Part shown: in pieces, positions 25,626-34,162 of the stretch | Numbering within the stretch: position 1 is the first letter of the stretch | Layout of the letters: each line of letters begins with the position of its first letter | Position numbers and translations under genes: made by a program | Assembly (NCBI RefSeq): GCF_004217615.1 | Contig: NZ_SHLD01000001.1 | Coordinates: forward strand, 6,820,001 to 6,884,000 | Reading direction: 5' to 3' | DNA from: Micromonospora kangleipakensis | GTDB lineage: Bacteria > Actinomycetota > Actinomycetes > Mycobacteriales > Micromonosporaceae | DNA: 64,000 nt | The notes under the pieces: model-generated | What the model was told of the DNA's origin: nothing | The model's input: the letters and a program-made list of their open reading frames with translations, nothing else | The model's database searches: none

Positions 25626-27782
25626 ATGTCGCACGGCGAGGAACTGTTTGCTCTCGGCGGGGACGTGACCACGGAGCCCAGCTTCGAGTCCGCTCTGCGG
25701 GGGTACGAGAAACGACAGGTCGACCGGTACGTCGCTCGTGCGGAGCACGAGATCGCGACCCTGACGACCGAGCGGGAGCAGGCGTACACGCAGATCCACA
25801 AGCTGGCCGGCCAGGTGGAAGTGCTGCAACGCGACCTCGCCCAGGTGCGCAAGCAGGTGGGCGTGGTGGACCGGGCCTCGTTCCGGCACCTCGGTCCCCG
25901 GGTCGAGCAGATCCTCACGATGGCCGAGGAGCAGGCGGACGAGATCGTCGCCTCCGCCGACGAGGAGATCGAGGCCCGGCGGGCGGCCGCCGAGCACATC
26001 ATCGAGGAGGCCCGCGAGCAGTCCGCCCAGGCGCTCAAGGACTTCGAGATCGCCCTCGCCGCCCGGCGGGCCGAGGAGGAGCGGCACGCCGCCGCCCGCA
26101 AGGCCGAGGCCGACGCCAGCCTGAAGGCCGCCAAGGCCGAGTCCGACGCCAGCCTGAAGGCCGCCAAGGCCGAGGCCGACGCCAGCCTGAAGGCCGCCAA
26201 GGCCGAGGCGGAGAAGCTCCGCAAGACGGCCCAGGACGCGCTGGCCAAGGCCCAGCAGGAGGCCACCCAGCTCCGGGACACCGCCAAGGAGATCCACACC
26301 CGGGCTCAGCAGGAGTCCACCCGGCTGCGCGAGTCCGCCAAGGAGGCCCTGGCCAAGGCCCAGCAGGAGGCGACCCAGCTCCGCGAGGCCGCCAAGGAGA
26401 TGCACGCCAAGGCGCAGCAGGAGGCCAAGCGCCTCACCGAATCCGCGACCGCGGCGAGCCGGGCCACCCACGCCAAGGCGCTCCAGGAAGCCAAGCAGAT
26501 CGTCGACGACGCCGAGGAGGCCGCCAAGGCGACCCGCGGCCGGGCCCGGCAGGAGGCCAACCGGCTGACCACCGAGGCCGCCGATGCCGGCAAGCGCAAC
26601 CGGGCCGAGGTCGAGGCGTACGTCCAGCGGATGCGGAGCGAGACCGAGGCGTACGTGCAGCACGCCCGCGCCCAGACGCAGCAGGAGCTGGGCGCCTGGC
26701 GGGCCGGCGTGGAGCGGGAGGTCAACTCCCGGCGGGAGGCGGCCGACAAGGAGCTGGCCCAGCGCCGGGCCGCCGCCGAGCAGGAGTTCGCCAAGCGCCG
26801 CGACGAGCTGGACAAGCAGCACTCGACCCGGCACGCCGAGCTGGAGAAGCTGCACAAGACCCGGCAGGACGAGCTGGAGCAGGCGTACACGGCCCGGCGG
26901 AACGCGATCGAGCAGGGCGCCGCGGCGGTCCGCGGGGCGGCCGAGCACGACGCGCTGACCATGCGACGCCGGGCCGAGGACGAGGCCACGGAGCTGCTCC
27001 GCCGGGCCGAGGCCGAGGCCACCGAGAAGCGCCGCAAGGCCGACGAGCACGTCGCCGCCTCCCGGCGCCAGTTCGAGGAGTACGCGGCCACCACCCAGCA
27101 GCACCTGGCCACGACCCAGCAGCACCTCGCCGCCACCCAGCAGGAGGTGGCCTCCGGCCGGCAGCAGCTCGCCCAGGTGATGCTGGAGATCGCGCAGGCC
27201 CAGCAGGAGCTGGCCGACCTGCGGCAGGAGACCTGGAAGTCCCGGCAGGAGTCCGACGAGCTCCAGCGGAAGCTGACCGAGCTCCGGTTGCAGGAGACCG
27301 CCGGCACGACCTCCGCCGGCCTCGCGGCCACTGCGGTCGCCCCCGGCAAGCTGGCCGGGCCCACCGGCGGGGGTGCGGGCCAGGTCCCCGGCAGGGGCAC
27401 GGGTCCGGTACCCGACACGGACACGGAGCCGGTCACCGCGAACGTCAGGGCACCGGTGACCGCCAACGGCCGGGCGGCTGCCCCCACCAACGGCCGGGAG
27501 CCGGCGACGGCAGCCCCGGCGGAAGCGAAGGAGCCGGCCGCCGGCGGTGCCGCCACGGCCGACACCGGAGCGGCCCGTCCGGTCGGCGAGCCGGTGACCA
27601 CGGTGGACGGCGCCGCCGGGCTGGACGGCGAGCCGACGGTGGCCGCCGTGCCGGGCGCGGGCGGCCGGGGCGCCACCCCGACGAAGATCACCAGCACCGG
27701 CGAGAACGGCAAGCGGCCGACGAAGCCGACCACCGACGAACGCAGCGCCAAGCCGAGCACCGTCACCGTCGAGTCGGACTGA
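25626..27782 (+). CDS. Long DivIVA-like coiled-coil protein with hendecad repeats, Scy-like
   Basis: A 718-residue protein. An N-terminal DivIVA-like segment (FESALRGYEKRQVDRYVAR) is followed by GPRVEQILTMAEEQADEI and a rod from about residue 100 to 560. The rod contains three copies of the 11-residue unit KAEADASLKAA (encoded at 26100-26198) and many QQEATQLRE-type units. Residues 570-718 are a disordered Gly/Pro/Thr/Ala tail. Mixed 11- and 7-residue periodicity is typical of Streptomyces Scy (longer, about 1,300 residues), which gathers polarity proteins at hyphal tips. The neighbouring shorter coiled-coil gene would be the FilP-like partner. GAGGAT six bases before ATG 25626 and no ribosome site suggest leaderless translation. 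Confidence 0.8.
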   Translation: MSHGEELFALGGDVTTEPSFESALRGYEKRQVDRYVARAEHEIATLTTEREQAYTQIHKLAGQVEVLQRDLAQVRKQVGVVDRASFRHLGPRVEQILTMAEEQADEIVASADEEIEARRAAAEHIIEEAREQSAQALKDFEIALAARRAEEERHAAARKAEADASLKAAKAESDASLKAAKAEADASLKAAKAEAEKLRKTAQDALAKAQQEATQLRDTAKEIHTRAQQESTRLRESAKEALAKAQQEATQLREAAKEMHAKAQQEAKRLTESATAASRATHAKALQEAKQIVDDAEEAAKATRGRARQEANRLTTEAADAGKRNRAEVEAYVQRMRSETEAYVQHARAQTQQELGAWRAGVEREVNSRREAADKELAQRRAAAEQEFAKRRDELDKQHSTRHAELEKLHKTRQDELEQAYTARRNAIEQGAAAVRGAAEHDALTMRRRAEDEATELLRRAEAEATEKRRKADEHVAASRRQFEEYAATTQQHLATTQQHLAATQQEVASGRQQLAQVMLEIAQAQQELADLRQETWKSRQESDELQRKLTELRLQETAGTTSAGLAATAVAPGKLAGPTGGGAGQVPGRGTGPVPDTDTEPVTANVRAPVTANGRAAAPTNGREPATAAPAEAKEPAAGGAATADTGAARPVGEPVTTVDGAAGLDGEPTVAAVPGAGGRGATPTKITSTGENGKRPTKPTTDERSAKPSTVTVESD
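26100..26198 (+). repeat. Three tandem 33-bp repeats inside the long coiled-coil gene
   Basis: Units at 26100-26132, 26133-26165 and 26166-26198 are nearly identical (one GAG-TCC for GAG-GCC change) and encode KAEADASLKAA. A fourth, diverged unit begins at 26199. Such arrays change copy number by slippage. Confidence 0.9.
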
Positions 27783-28145
27783 CCGCACCGGGTCCCCCGC
27801 CCACCGGCCGGCGAGACACGTCGACGGCGCCTGCCGCCACCTCGCCGACGTGGGGTTGTCCGGCATCCCCGAACACCACCACATCCCCGACCCGGCGACG
27901 GCAGCCGGACGGGATCCCGCCGCCTCACCGAGGTGACGGGTCCGGCACACCGGCGGTCGCGGGGCTGACGGACACCCGCGCGGGCGAAGGGCTGGTGGGC
28001 GCACCCGCGGGCCGCTAACCTCCGGGCAGAGGCCCGTGGCGCGCCGGAATCCGGCCGCCGCCGGCCGACCGGTCCGGCCACCAACCCCGGGTCGGCGAAG
28101 GCTGCTCCGGCCGCATCCGCCGGAGCGGAACCCGGGGGAGGTCCG
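27783..28145. other. Intergenic region without a recognised gene
   Basis: Holds the 3' end of the coiled-coil transcription unit and the promoter region of the AI-2E gene. Only weak inverted repeats are seen (for example CACGTCG near 27817 with CGACGTG near 27850). The short open frames lack coding character. Confidence 0.5.
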
Positions 28146-29615
28146 GTGTCGCAGGACGGGCCGTCGGGCAGCGCCCGACCAGACCACGACGATCCGTTCG
28201 CCGCCCTCCGCCCCGAGGACGATCCGACCCCGACGGCGCACCCCGCCTCCGACGGCACGCCGGAGGACCCTGCCCCAGGGGCCGACCCGGCCCCGACCGC
28301 GGGCCCCGCCCCCGACGGCCCCTGGCCGGCAGGTGCGGCCGCGAGCGGCGCGGGGGCCCGCGCATCGACCGGGGTGCCCGCTGGGCCACCGACGCCGGAG
28401 GCGACCGGCGGGGCGCTCGCCGACGAGGCGGCGGCCGACGAGGCGGCGGCCGGCGGGGCGTCAGCCGGCGCTGCCTCGCCCCGCCCCACTGTGAACCAAG
28501 CCAGCGGTGGGCGGACCGCCGAGACGAACGCGTCCGACCCGACCGAGTTCGAGGTGGGTGGGCCGAGCGGGCGCTTCGGCACCCCCGGCCGGCCATTGCG
28601 GCGCAGCAGCTTCCTGATCGGCTTCACCGGGGCGCTCGGTGTGCTGCTGGCGTACGCGGTCTTCCTGGGCCTGCGCAACGCCGCCGGCATCCTCGTCCTG
28701 GTGGTCATCGCGCTCTTCCTCGCCGTCGGCCTCCACCCGGCGGTGGTCCGGCTGCGGGGCTGGGGGCTGTCGCACGGGTTGGCGGTGGCGGTGGTGACGC
28801 TGACGGTGCTGCTGCTGATCGTCGGCGGGGTGCTGGCGCTGGTGCCGCCGGTGGTGACCCAGTCCGGACAGTTCATCCAGCAACTGCCGAGCTACGTCGA
28901 CGAGCTGCGCCGCAACCCCACGGTCAATGACCTGGTCGAGCGGTACGACCTCATGCAGCGGGTCCAATCGGCCGCGAACGCGGACAATATCGGGCGGGCC
29001 CTCGGCGGCGTGCTGGGCGGCGCACAGTTGATCTTCGGCACCATCTTCCGGGCGCTGACCGTGCTGGTGCTGACGATCTACTTTCTGGCCTACTTCGACA
29101 AGCTGCGCGCCCTCGGGTACGCGCTGGTGCCCCGCTCCCGGCGGGAGCGGGTGCGGCTGATCGGGGACGAGATCCTGACCCGGGTGGGCGCGTACATGGT
29201 GGGGGCGCTCAGCATCGCGGTGCTGGCCGGGGCGAGCACCTTCGTCTTCGCGCTGGTCGTCGGGCTGCCGTACCCGTTCGCGCTGGCGGTGGTGGTCGCG
29301 GTGACCGACCTGATCCCGCAGATCGGAGCCACCCTCGGGGCGGTCGTGGTGACCCTGGTGGGTTTCGCCACCGACCTGCCGGTCGGCATCGCCTGCCTGA
29401 TCTTCTTCCTGATCTACCAGCAGGTGGAGAACTACCTGATCTATCCCAAGATCATGCGGCGGGCGGTCGCGGTCAACGAGGTAGCCGCGCTGCTCGCCGC
29501 CCTGCTCGGGGTGTCACTGCTGGGCGTCGTCGGCGCGCTGATCGCGATCCCGACGGTGGCCGCCCTCCAGCTGATCCTCCGCGAGGTGGTCCTCCCCCGG
29601 CAGGAATCCCGCTGA
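28146..29615 (+). CDS. AI-2E/PerM-family transporter with long disordered N-terminus
   Basis: A 489-residue membrane protein. The first 155 residues are Pro/Ala/Asp-rich and disordered. The rest has the AI-2E family layout of about eight membrane spans: a pair of spans from FLIGFTGALGVLLAYAVFLG, a soluble segment with PSYVDELRRNP, then the C-terminal block with YPFALAVVVAVTDLIPQIGATLGAVVV and IYQQVENYLIYPKIM. Members export diverse small molecules or ions; autoinducer-2 export is shown for few, so the substrate is unknown. GTG 28146 follows GGGGGAGG. It is convergent with the hydrolase gene at 29649. Confidence 0.85.
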   Translation: MSQDGPSGSARPDHDDPFAALRPEDDPTPTAHPASDGTPEDPAPGADPAPTAGPAPDGPWPAGAAASGAGARASTGVPAGPPTPEATGGALADEAAADEAAAGGASAGAASPRPTVNQASGGRTAETNASDPTEFEVGGPSGRFGTPGRPLRRSSFLIGFTGALGVLLAYAVFLGLRNAAGILVLVVIALFLAVGLHPAVVRLRGWGLSHGLAVAVVTLTVLLLIVGGVLALVPPVVTQSGQFIQQLPSYVDELRRNPTVNDLVERYDLMQRVQSAANADNIGRALGGVLGGAQLIFGTIFRALTVLVLTIYFLAYFDKLRALGYALVPRSRRERVRLIGDEILTRVGAYMVGALSIAVLAGASTFVFALVVGLPYPFALAVVVAVTDLIPQIGATLGAVVVTLVGFATDLPVGIACLIFFLIYQQVENYLIYPKIMRRAVAVNEVAALLAALLGVSLLGVVGALIAIPTVAALQLILREVVLPRQESR

Positions 29616-29648
29616 GCATCGGCCTCCACGGATCAACGGGCCGGTCGG

Positions 29649-30458
29649 TCAGCCCGCCTGGTCGGGACGCGGACCGGGGACCGGGGTGTCGGCGAACGAC
29701 GCCACCGTCCGGTCGGCGTACGCGCTGACGTCGCCGGTCTCCACCGGGCCGTCCCAGGTGGTCGGCAGCGGCACCGGCACCGCCGGGTTGACCCGGCGGA
29801 CGATCTCGTCGAGCACGGTCTCCGCGTCGCCGACCCAGAGGTGCTTGGCGCCGGGCACCCCGACCACCTCGGCCTGCGGCACCGCGGCGAACCGCTCCCG
29901 GGCCTCCGCCGGCCGCAGGTAGTCGTCGAACTCGGGGACCAGCGCGGTGAGCGGCTTGCCGCTGTCGGCCCACTGGGTCAGGTCGTCCGGCGTGGAGAAG
30001 CGCAGCGGCGGGGAGAGCAGGATCGCCCCGGCCACCGCCGGGTCGCAGCCGTACTTGAGCGCCAGGTCGGTGCCGAACGACCAGCCGACCAGCCAGATGT
30101 TCGGCAGCTCGGCGAACTCCGCGTACTCGATGGCGGCGGCGACGTCGAAGCGCTCGCCGACCGCGGCGTCGAAGGCCCCCTCGCTGGTGCCGCGGACGCT
30201 GCTGGTGCCCCGGGTGTTGAACCGGAGCACGGCCAGGTCGGCCAGCGCGGGCAGCCGCCAGGCCGCCTTGCGGAACACGTGGCTGTCCATCATCCCGCCG
30301 TGGGTGGGCAGCGGGTGCAGGCAGACCAGCGTGCCGGCCGGCTCCCGGTCCAGCGGCCGGGCCAGCTCACCGACCAGCTTCAGCCCGTCGGCGGTGTGCA
30401 GCTCGATCTCCTCCCGGTGACCGGGCAGGATCGACGAGGCGCGGATCGGTGTGCTCAC
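29649..30458 (-). CDS. Alpha/beta hydrolase
   Basis: A 269-residue cytoplasmic alpha/beta-hydrolase. Visible are the oxyanion region CLHPLPTHGGMMDS, RFNTRGTSSVRG, the nucleophile elbow VGWSFGTDLAL with the catalytic serine, and VPGAKHLWVGDAE with the catalytic histidine. It resembles small-serine-hydrolase proteins of unknown substrate. GTG 30458 is preceded by CAGACT six bases upstream, so it is probably leaderless. It is convergent with the AI-2E gene, 33 bp apart. Confidence 0.8.
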   Translation of the reverse strand: MSTPIRASSILPGHREEIELHTADGLKLVGELARPLDREPAGTLVCLHPLPTHGGMMDSHVFRKAAWRLPALADLAVLRFNTRGTSSVRGTSEGAFDAAVGERFDVAAAIEYAEFAELPNIWLVGWSFGTDLALKYGCDPAVAGAILLSPPLRFSTPDDLTQWADSGKPLTALVPEFDDYLRPAEARERFAAVPQAEVVGVPGAKHLWVGDAETVLDEIVRRVNPAVPVPLPTTWDGPVETGDVSAYADRTVASFADTPVPGPRPDQAG

Positions 30459-30464
30459 CGTCCC

Positions 30465-30470
30465 AGTCTG
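30465..30470 (-). promoter_or_regulatory. -10 element (CAGACT) of the hydrolase gene
   Basis: CAGACT on the minus strand, six bases before GTG 30458; same hexamer and spacing as at the epimerase gene. Confidence 0.5.
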
Positions 30471-30524
30471 GCGCGCCGCCGCCCCCGTCGCCCGCCGGGG
30501 CGCAAACAGCGTGATCCAGATCGC

Positions 30525-30851
30525 TCAGCCGTGCCGGGGGGCGCCGCGGCCGCGCTGGATGACCGGTCCGCGCCGGTCCCGGGCCCGCCAGCAGCCGCTG
30601 TGCCAGTGCCGCCGGTCGGTGAGGTCGCCCCGGTCGTCCGCCGGCCAGGCCACCACGTGCGCCACGCCGGGGCGGATCTCCTGGTCGCAGCCGGGACAGC
30701 GGTACGTCTTGGTGGACGCCCCGCCGCTGATCCCGCGTACCTGCCAGTCGCCGTCGCGCCACTGCTGGACGGTGGGCACGCCCTGGCGTGCCCGGTCGGA
30801 GTCCAGGTGGGCGGTCTCGTCCCGGCGGGGGCGGTTGCGACGGGGGCTCAC
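30525..30851 (-). CDS. Small basic protein with possible zinc-binding motif
   Basis: About 108 residues. The N-terminus is very basic (SPRRNRPRRDE). The C-terminal half has YRCPGCDQEIRPG and, 20 residues on, HWHSGCWRAR, a C-x2-C / H-x-H-x2-C arrangement that could hold one zinc ion. Homologues in actinobacteria are often labelled ATP/GTP-binding protein, but no P-loop is visible. GTG 30851 is chosen; TTG 30860 and GTG 30857 are alternatives. Function unknown. Confidence 0.6.
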   Translation of the reverse strand: MSPRRNRPRRDETAHLDSDRARQGVPTVQQWRDGDWQVRGISGGASTKTYRCPGCDQEIRPGVAHVVAWPADDRGDLTDRRHWHSGCWRARDRRGPVIQRGRGAPRHG

Positions 30852-30920
30852 GGTCACCAAGCGTACGGGCCGCCGGCGGGACCGGCCCGGGACGGGCGGC
30901 CCCGCCGGGGCGGCCCCGGG

Positions 30921-31050
30921 TCAGTCCCAGGTCTCCGGTCGGGTCAGGTCCTTCGCGACCCGGGCGCCGGCCAGCACCGTCGCCGCGTCCGTCTCGGTGA
31001 AGCCCTTCCCCGGCCAGCCGATCGAAGGTCACACCCTCCAGACGCGTCAC
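30921..31050 (-). pseudogene. Possible frameshifted remnant of a short gene
   Basis: From GTG 31050 one frame reads TRLEGVTFDR. A second frame then gives WPGKGFTETDAATVLAGARV and KDLTRPETWD up to a TGA at 30921-30923. Each half looks protein-like but neither is complete: joined by a one-base shift near 31020 they would make a protein of about 42 residues. It sits between the fused dehydrogenase and the zinc-motif gene. It may instead be a chance frame. Confidence 0.3.
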
Positions 31051-31071
31051 CCGCGGCCGGCGTTGACCCGG

Positions 31072-32862
31072 TCAGCGACGGGTGTGGTCGCGGAACCCGC
31101 GACCGCTCTTGCGGCCCAGGTAGCCGGCGGTGACCAGGTGCTCCAGCAGCGGCGCGGGGGCGAAGCCCGGCTCGCGCAGCTCCAGGTAGAGCTCCCGCTG
31201 GATGGCCAGCGACACGTCCAGGCCGACCACGTCCAGCAGCTCGAACGGGCCCATCGGGTAGCCGCAGCCGAGCTTCATCGCGTAGTCGATGTCGTCGGCG
31301 GTGGAGTAGCTGGCCTCCAGCATCTTCACCGCGTCGTTCAGGTACGGGAAGAGCAGCGCGTTGACGATGAAGCCGGACCGGTCGCCGCAGACCACGCCGG
31401 TCTTGCCGAGCGCGGCGCAGACCGCGCGGGCGGTGGCGGTGGTCTCCGGCGAGGTGCGGATCGTCTGCACCACCTCGACCAGCGGCATGACCGGGGCCGG
31501 GTTGAAGAAGTGCAGCCCGACCACGTCGGCCGGCCGCTGGGTGGCCATCGCGACGTCGATCACCGGCAGCGACGAGGTGGTGGTGGCGAGCACGACGCCC
31601 GGCTTGCAGATCTCGTCGAGGCTGGCGAAGAGGGCCTTCTTGACGCTCAGCTCCTCGACCACGGCCTCGACCACCAGGTCGACGTCGGCGAGGTGCTCCA
31701 GCGTCGCGGACCAGTTGATCCGGCCGAGCGCCGCCTCCCGGTCGTCCTCGCTGAGCTTGCCGCGTACCACGCCCTTGTTGAGCGAGGTCTTGACCGCCTC
31801 GAAGACCTTGGCGGACTTCTCCGCGCCGCGGGTGACCGAGACGACCTCGTACCCGGCCTTGGCGAAGACCTCGATGATGCCGGTGGCCATCGTCCCGGAG
31901 CCGACCACGCCGACCTTCGCGATGGCGCGGGCGCCGTCGGCGAGCGCGGCCTGCCCCGCCACGGGCGTCTGGTCATCCGGTACGACCACCGGGGAGCCCG
32001 GCCGCTCGTAGGTGTAGAAGCCCCGGCCGGACTTCCGGCCGAGCAGTCCCGCGGTGACCATCTGCTTGATCAGCGGCACCGGCGCGTGCCGGCGGTCCCG
32101 GCCGCCGCGCCGGTACATGGTGTCCAGGATCTCGTACGCGGTGTCCAGGCCGATCAGGTCCATCAGGGCGAGCGGGCCCATCGGCAGGCCGCAGCCGAGC
32201 TTCATCGCGGCGTCGATGTCCTCGCGGGTGGCGTACCGCCCCTCGAACATGCTCACCGCGTGGTTCAGGTAACCGAAGAGGAGCGCGTTGGCGATGAAGC
32301 CGGCCCGGTCGCTGATGGTCACGTCGACCTTGCCGAGCCGCTCGCAGAGCGCCTCCACGTCGGCCACCACGTCGGCGGAGGTGACCACGGTGCGGACCAC
32401 CTCGACCAGCTTCATCACCGGCGCCGGGTTGAAGAAGTGGATGCCGATGACCTGGTTGGGGCGGGTGGTGGCGACCGAGATCTCGGTGACGCTGAGCGAG
32501 GAGGTGTTGGTGGCCAGGATCGCCTCGGGCTTGCAGACCCGGTCCAGCTCGGCGAAGATCCGTTGCTTCAGGTCGAGGTGCTCGGGCACGGCCTCGATCA
32601 CCAGGTCCACCGAGTGCAGCGCGTCCAGCCCGACCTGGAAGTGCACCCGGGACATCAGGGCGTCCCGGTCCGCCGCGGCGAGCTTGCCCTTGGCGACCGC
32701 CCGGTCGGTGGAGCCGGTGAGGGTCGCCCGGCCACGGTCGAGGGCGGCGTCGGAGATCTCCACCGCCACCACGTCGATGCCGTTGCGGGCGAAGACCTCG
32801 ACGATGCCGGCACCCATGGTGCCCAGACCCACCACACCCACACTGGTGAACTCGCGCGCCAC
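31072..32862 (-). CDS. Duplicated (two-unit) 3-hydroxyacyl-CoA dehydrogenase
   Basis: A 596-residue protein made of two complete 3-hydroxybutyryl-CoA dehydrogenase units in tandem, about residues 1-290 and 312-596. Each has its own Rossmann motif (VGVVGLGTMGAGI and VGVVGSGTMATGI), catalytic histidine (GIHFFNPAPVMKLVEVV and GLHFFNPAPVMPLVEVV), and C-terminal dimer domain ending LGRKSGRGF. Single-unit enzymes (about 285 residues) work as dimers, so this may be an internal dimer. It would reduce acetoacetyl-CoA to 3-hydroxybutyryl-CoA, or oxidise in beta-oxidation. GTG 32862 follows GGGGAGG; an operator-like site and a TAACCT -10 box lie upstream. Confidence 0.9.
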   Translation of the reverse strand: MAREFTSVGVVGLGTMGAGIVEVFARNGIDVVAVEISDAALDRGRATLTGSTDRAVAKGKLAAADRDALMSRVHFQVGLDALHSVDLVIEAVPEHLDLKQRIFAELDRVCKPEAILATNTSSLSVTEISVATTRPNQVIGIHFFNPAPVMKLVEVVRTVVTSADVVADVEALCERLGKVDVTISDRAGFIANALLFGYLNHAVSMFEGRYATREDIDAAMKLGCGLPMGPLALMDLIGLDTAYEILDTMYRRGGRDRRHAPVPLIKQMVTAGLLGRKSGRGFYTYERPGSPVVVPDDQTPVAGQAALADGARAIAKVGVVGSGTMATGIIEVFAKAGYEVVSVTRGAEKSAKVFEAVKTSLNKGVVRGKLSEDDREAALGRINWSATLEHLADVDLVVEAVVEELSVKKALFASLDEICKPGVVLATTTSSLPVIDVAMATQRPADVVGLHFFNPAPVMPLVEVVQTIRTSPETTATARAVCAALGKTGVVCGDRSGFIVNALLFPYLNDAVKMLEASYSTADDIDYAMKLGCGYPMGPFELLDVVGLDVSLAIQRELYLELREPGFAPAPLLEHLVTAGYLGRKSGRGFRDHTRR

Positions 32863-32901
32863 GATCGGCCTCCCCTGGTTGACTCCGCCGTTGCCGGCAT
32901 G

Positions 32902-32913
32902 AACGGCCGCTAA
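32902..32913 (-). promoter_or_regulatory. Operator-like site of the duplicated dehydrogenase gene
   Basis: TTAGCGGCCGTT on the minus strand directly follows a TAACCT -10 box, so it would cover the transcription start. It matches the motif shared by the other acyl-CoA genes. Confidence 0.6.
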
Positions 32914-32985
32914 GGTTATGCGCCGGAGTCTGCCATGTGACGCTGCGTTGTCGAGACGCCGTGGGATATTTCACGCAGGAAGGCC

Positions 32986-34050
32986 TCAGGCCGTCGCGGA
33001 GACCCCCGTGAGCGCCAGCAGCTCCGCCACGAACTCGGCCGGCCGTTCCAGGTGCGGGCTGTGCCCGCAGCCGGGGAGCACCACCTCCCGGTACATCCCG
33101 CCCGCCGCCGCGTACCGCTCCAGCACCGCGCGGGTCTGCCCGATCATCGGCTGCGGCGGGCAGTCCGCCGCCCCCGGCCAGCCGGGCACCGCGCCGAGCG
33201 ACCCCAGATACGCCAGGTCGAACAGGGAGGTGTCCGAGACGATCACGTCGGCGTCGCCGCGTACCCAGGTGACCGGGGGCCCGGCCGGCACGGCGACCAG
33301 CTCGTCGGCGATCCGGAAGTGGGCCGGCGCCAGGGCGTTGAGCACGCCGCGCTCCCCGGGCGCGGTGCCCGGCCAGTGCGGCGAGGCGACCGCCGTGCCC
33401 GGGTAGTTGTCGTCCCCGGTGACGGTGGAGAGGGCGCTCTCCAGCAGCAGCTCCTCGTCCTCCCCGAACGACGCCGGATCGGCGACGTAGGTGGCCCGCA
33501 GCACGTTGCGGGGGCTGGTCGGGGCGTCCTCGCCGCGGTCCTTCGCGGCGAGCCGGGCGACGAAGTCGGCGTTCGCCGTGCCGGCCCCGGTGCCGGCGGA
33601 GTCGGGCGTGGTGAGGGTGCCGTGGACGTCCCGGGTGCCGCCGAAGCCGTACGGGGAGACCGGCGCCTCCAGCAGCAGGGCGGCCACCCGGTCGGGATGG
33701 TCGACCAGCAGCCGCATCGCCACGCCCCCGCCGAGCGAGTGCCCGACGACCACCGGCCGGGCGCCGGGGGCGAAGAGGCCCGGAACGTCGAGCAGGGCGG
33801 CGACGTCGTCGGCGAAGTCGCCCAGCCCGCGCGTCGCGTCCACCGGCGCGGTCTGCGTGTCGCCGTACCCGCGCAGGTCGGGCGCGACCACCCGGAGGGT
33901 GGCCGGCAGCCGCCGGATCAGCGGCTCCCAGAAGGCCGCGGAGGAGACATTGCCGTGGACGAGCAGCACCGGCACGCCGTCCGGCGGGCCCGCCACCCGG
34001 ACCGCCTGGGTGATGCCGTTCGCCGACACGGTGTGCTGCGCGCTCTCCAT
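32986..34050 (-). CDS. Alpha/beta hydrolase
   Basis: A 354-residue hydrolase of the broad esterase/epoxide-hydrolase group: VLLVHGNVSSAAFW (oxyanion HG), DLRGYGDT, nucleophile elbow VVGHSLGGGVAMRL, a cap region with an acidic, G-rich stretch, VRGDADVIVSD with a candidate aspartate, and LPGCGHSPHLERPAEF with the catalytic histidine. No signal peptide. The substrate cannot be told. Its end lies 124 bp from the start of the duplicated dehydrogenase; nothing suggests co-transcription. Confidence 0.8.
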   Translation of the reverse strand: MESAQHTVSANGITQAVRVAGPPDGVPVLLVHGNVSSAAFWEPLIRRLPATLRVVAPDLRGYGDTQTAPVDATRGLGDFADDVAALLDVPGLFAPGARPVVVGHSLGGGVAMRLLVDHPDRVAALLLEAPVSPYGFGGTRDVHGTLTTPDSAGTGAGTANADFVARLAAKDRGEDAPTSPRNVLRATYVADPASFGEDEELLLESALSTVTGDDNYPGTAVASPHWPGTAPGERGVLNALAPAHFRIADELVAVPAGPPVTWVRGDADVIVSDTSLFDLAYLGSLGAVPGWPGAADCPPQPMIGQTRAVLERYAAAGGMYREVVLPGCGHSPHLERPAEFVAELLALTGVSATA

Positions 34051-34162
34051 CGGCGCATGCTGACACGCCGCGCCGCCCCGGGTCCATGGGCCCGGCCCAC
34101 ACCCGGGACCACCGCCGGCTGTGGGACCGGCCCGGGTCGGGACCCGGGACGGCCGACGGTCG

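Noticed and set aside
26100..26198. A CRISPR-like array
   Set aside because: The 33-bp units are contiguous without spacers and encode in-frame coiled-coil hendecads.
27800..27950. A small gene in the gap before the AI-2E transporter
   Set aside because: The possible frame lacks a start with ribosome site and shows no codon-position bias or known motif.
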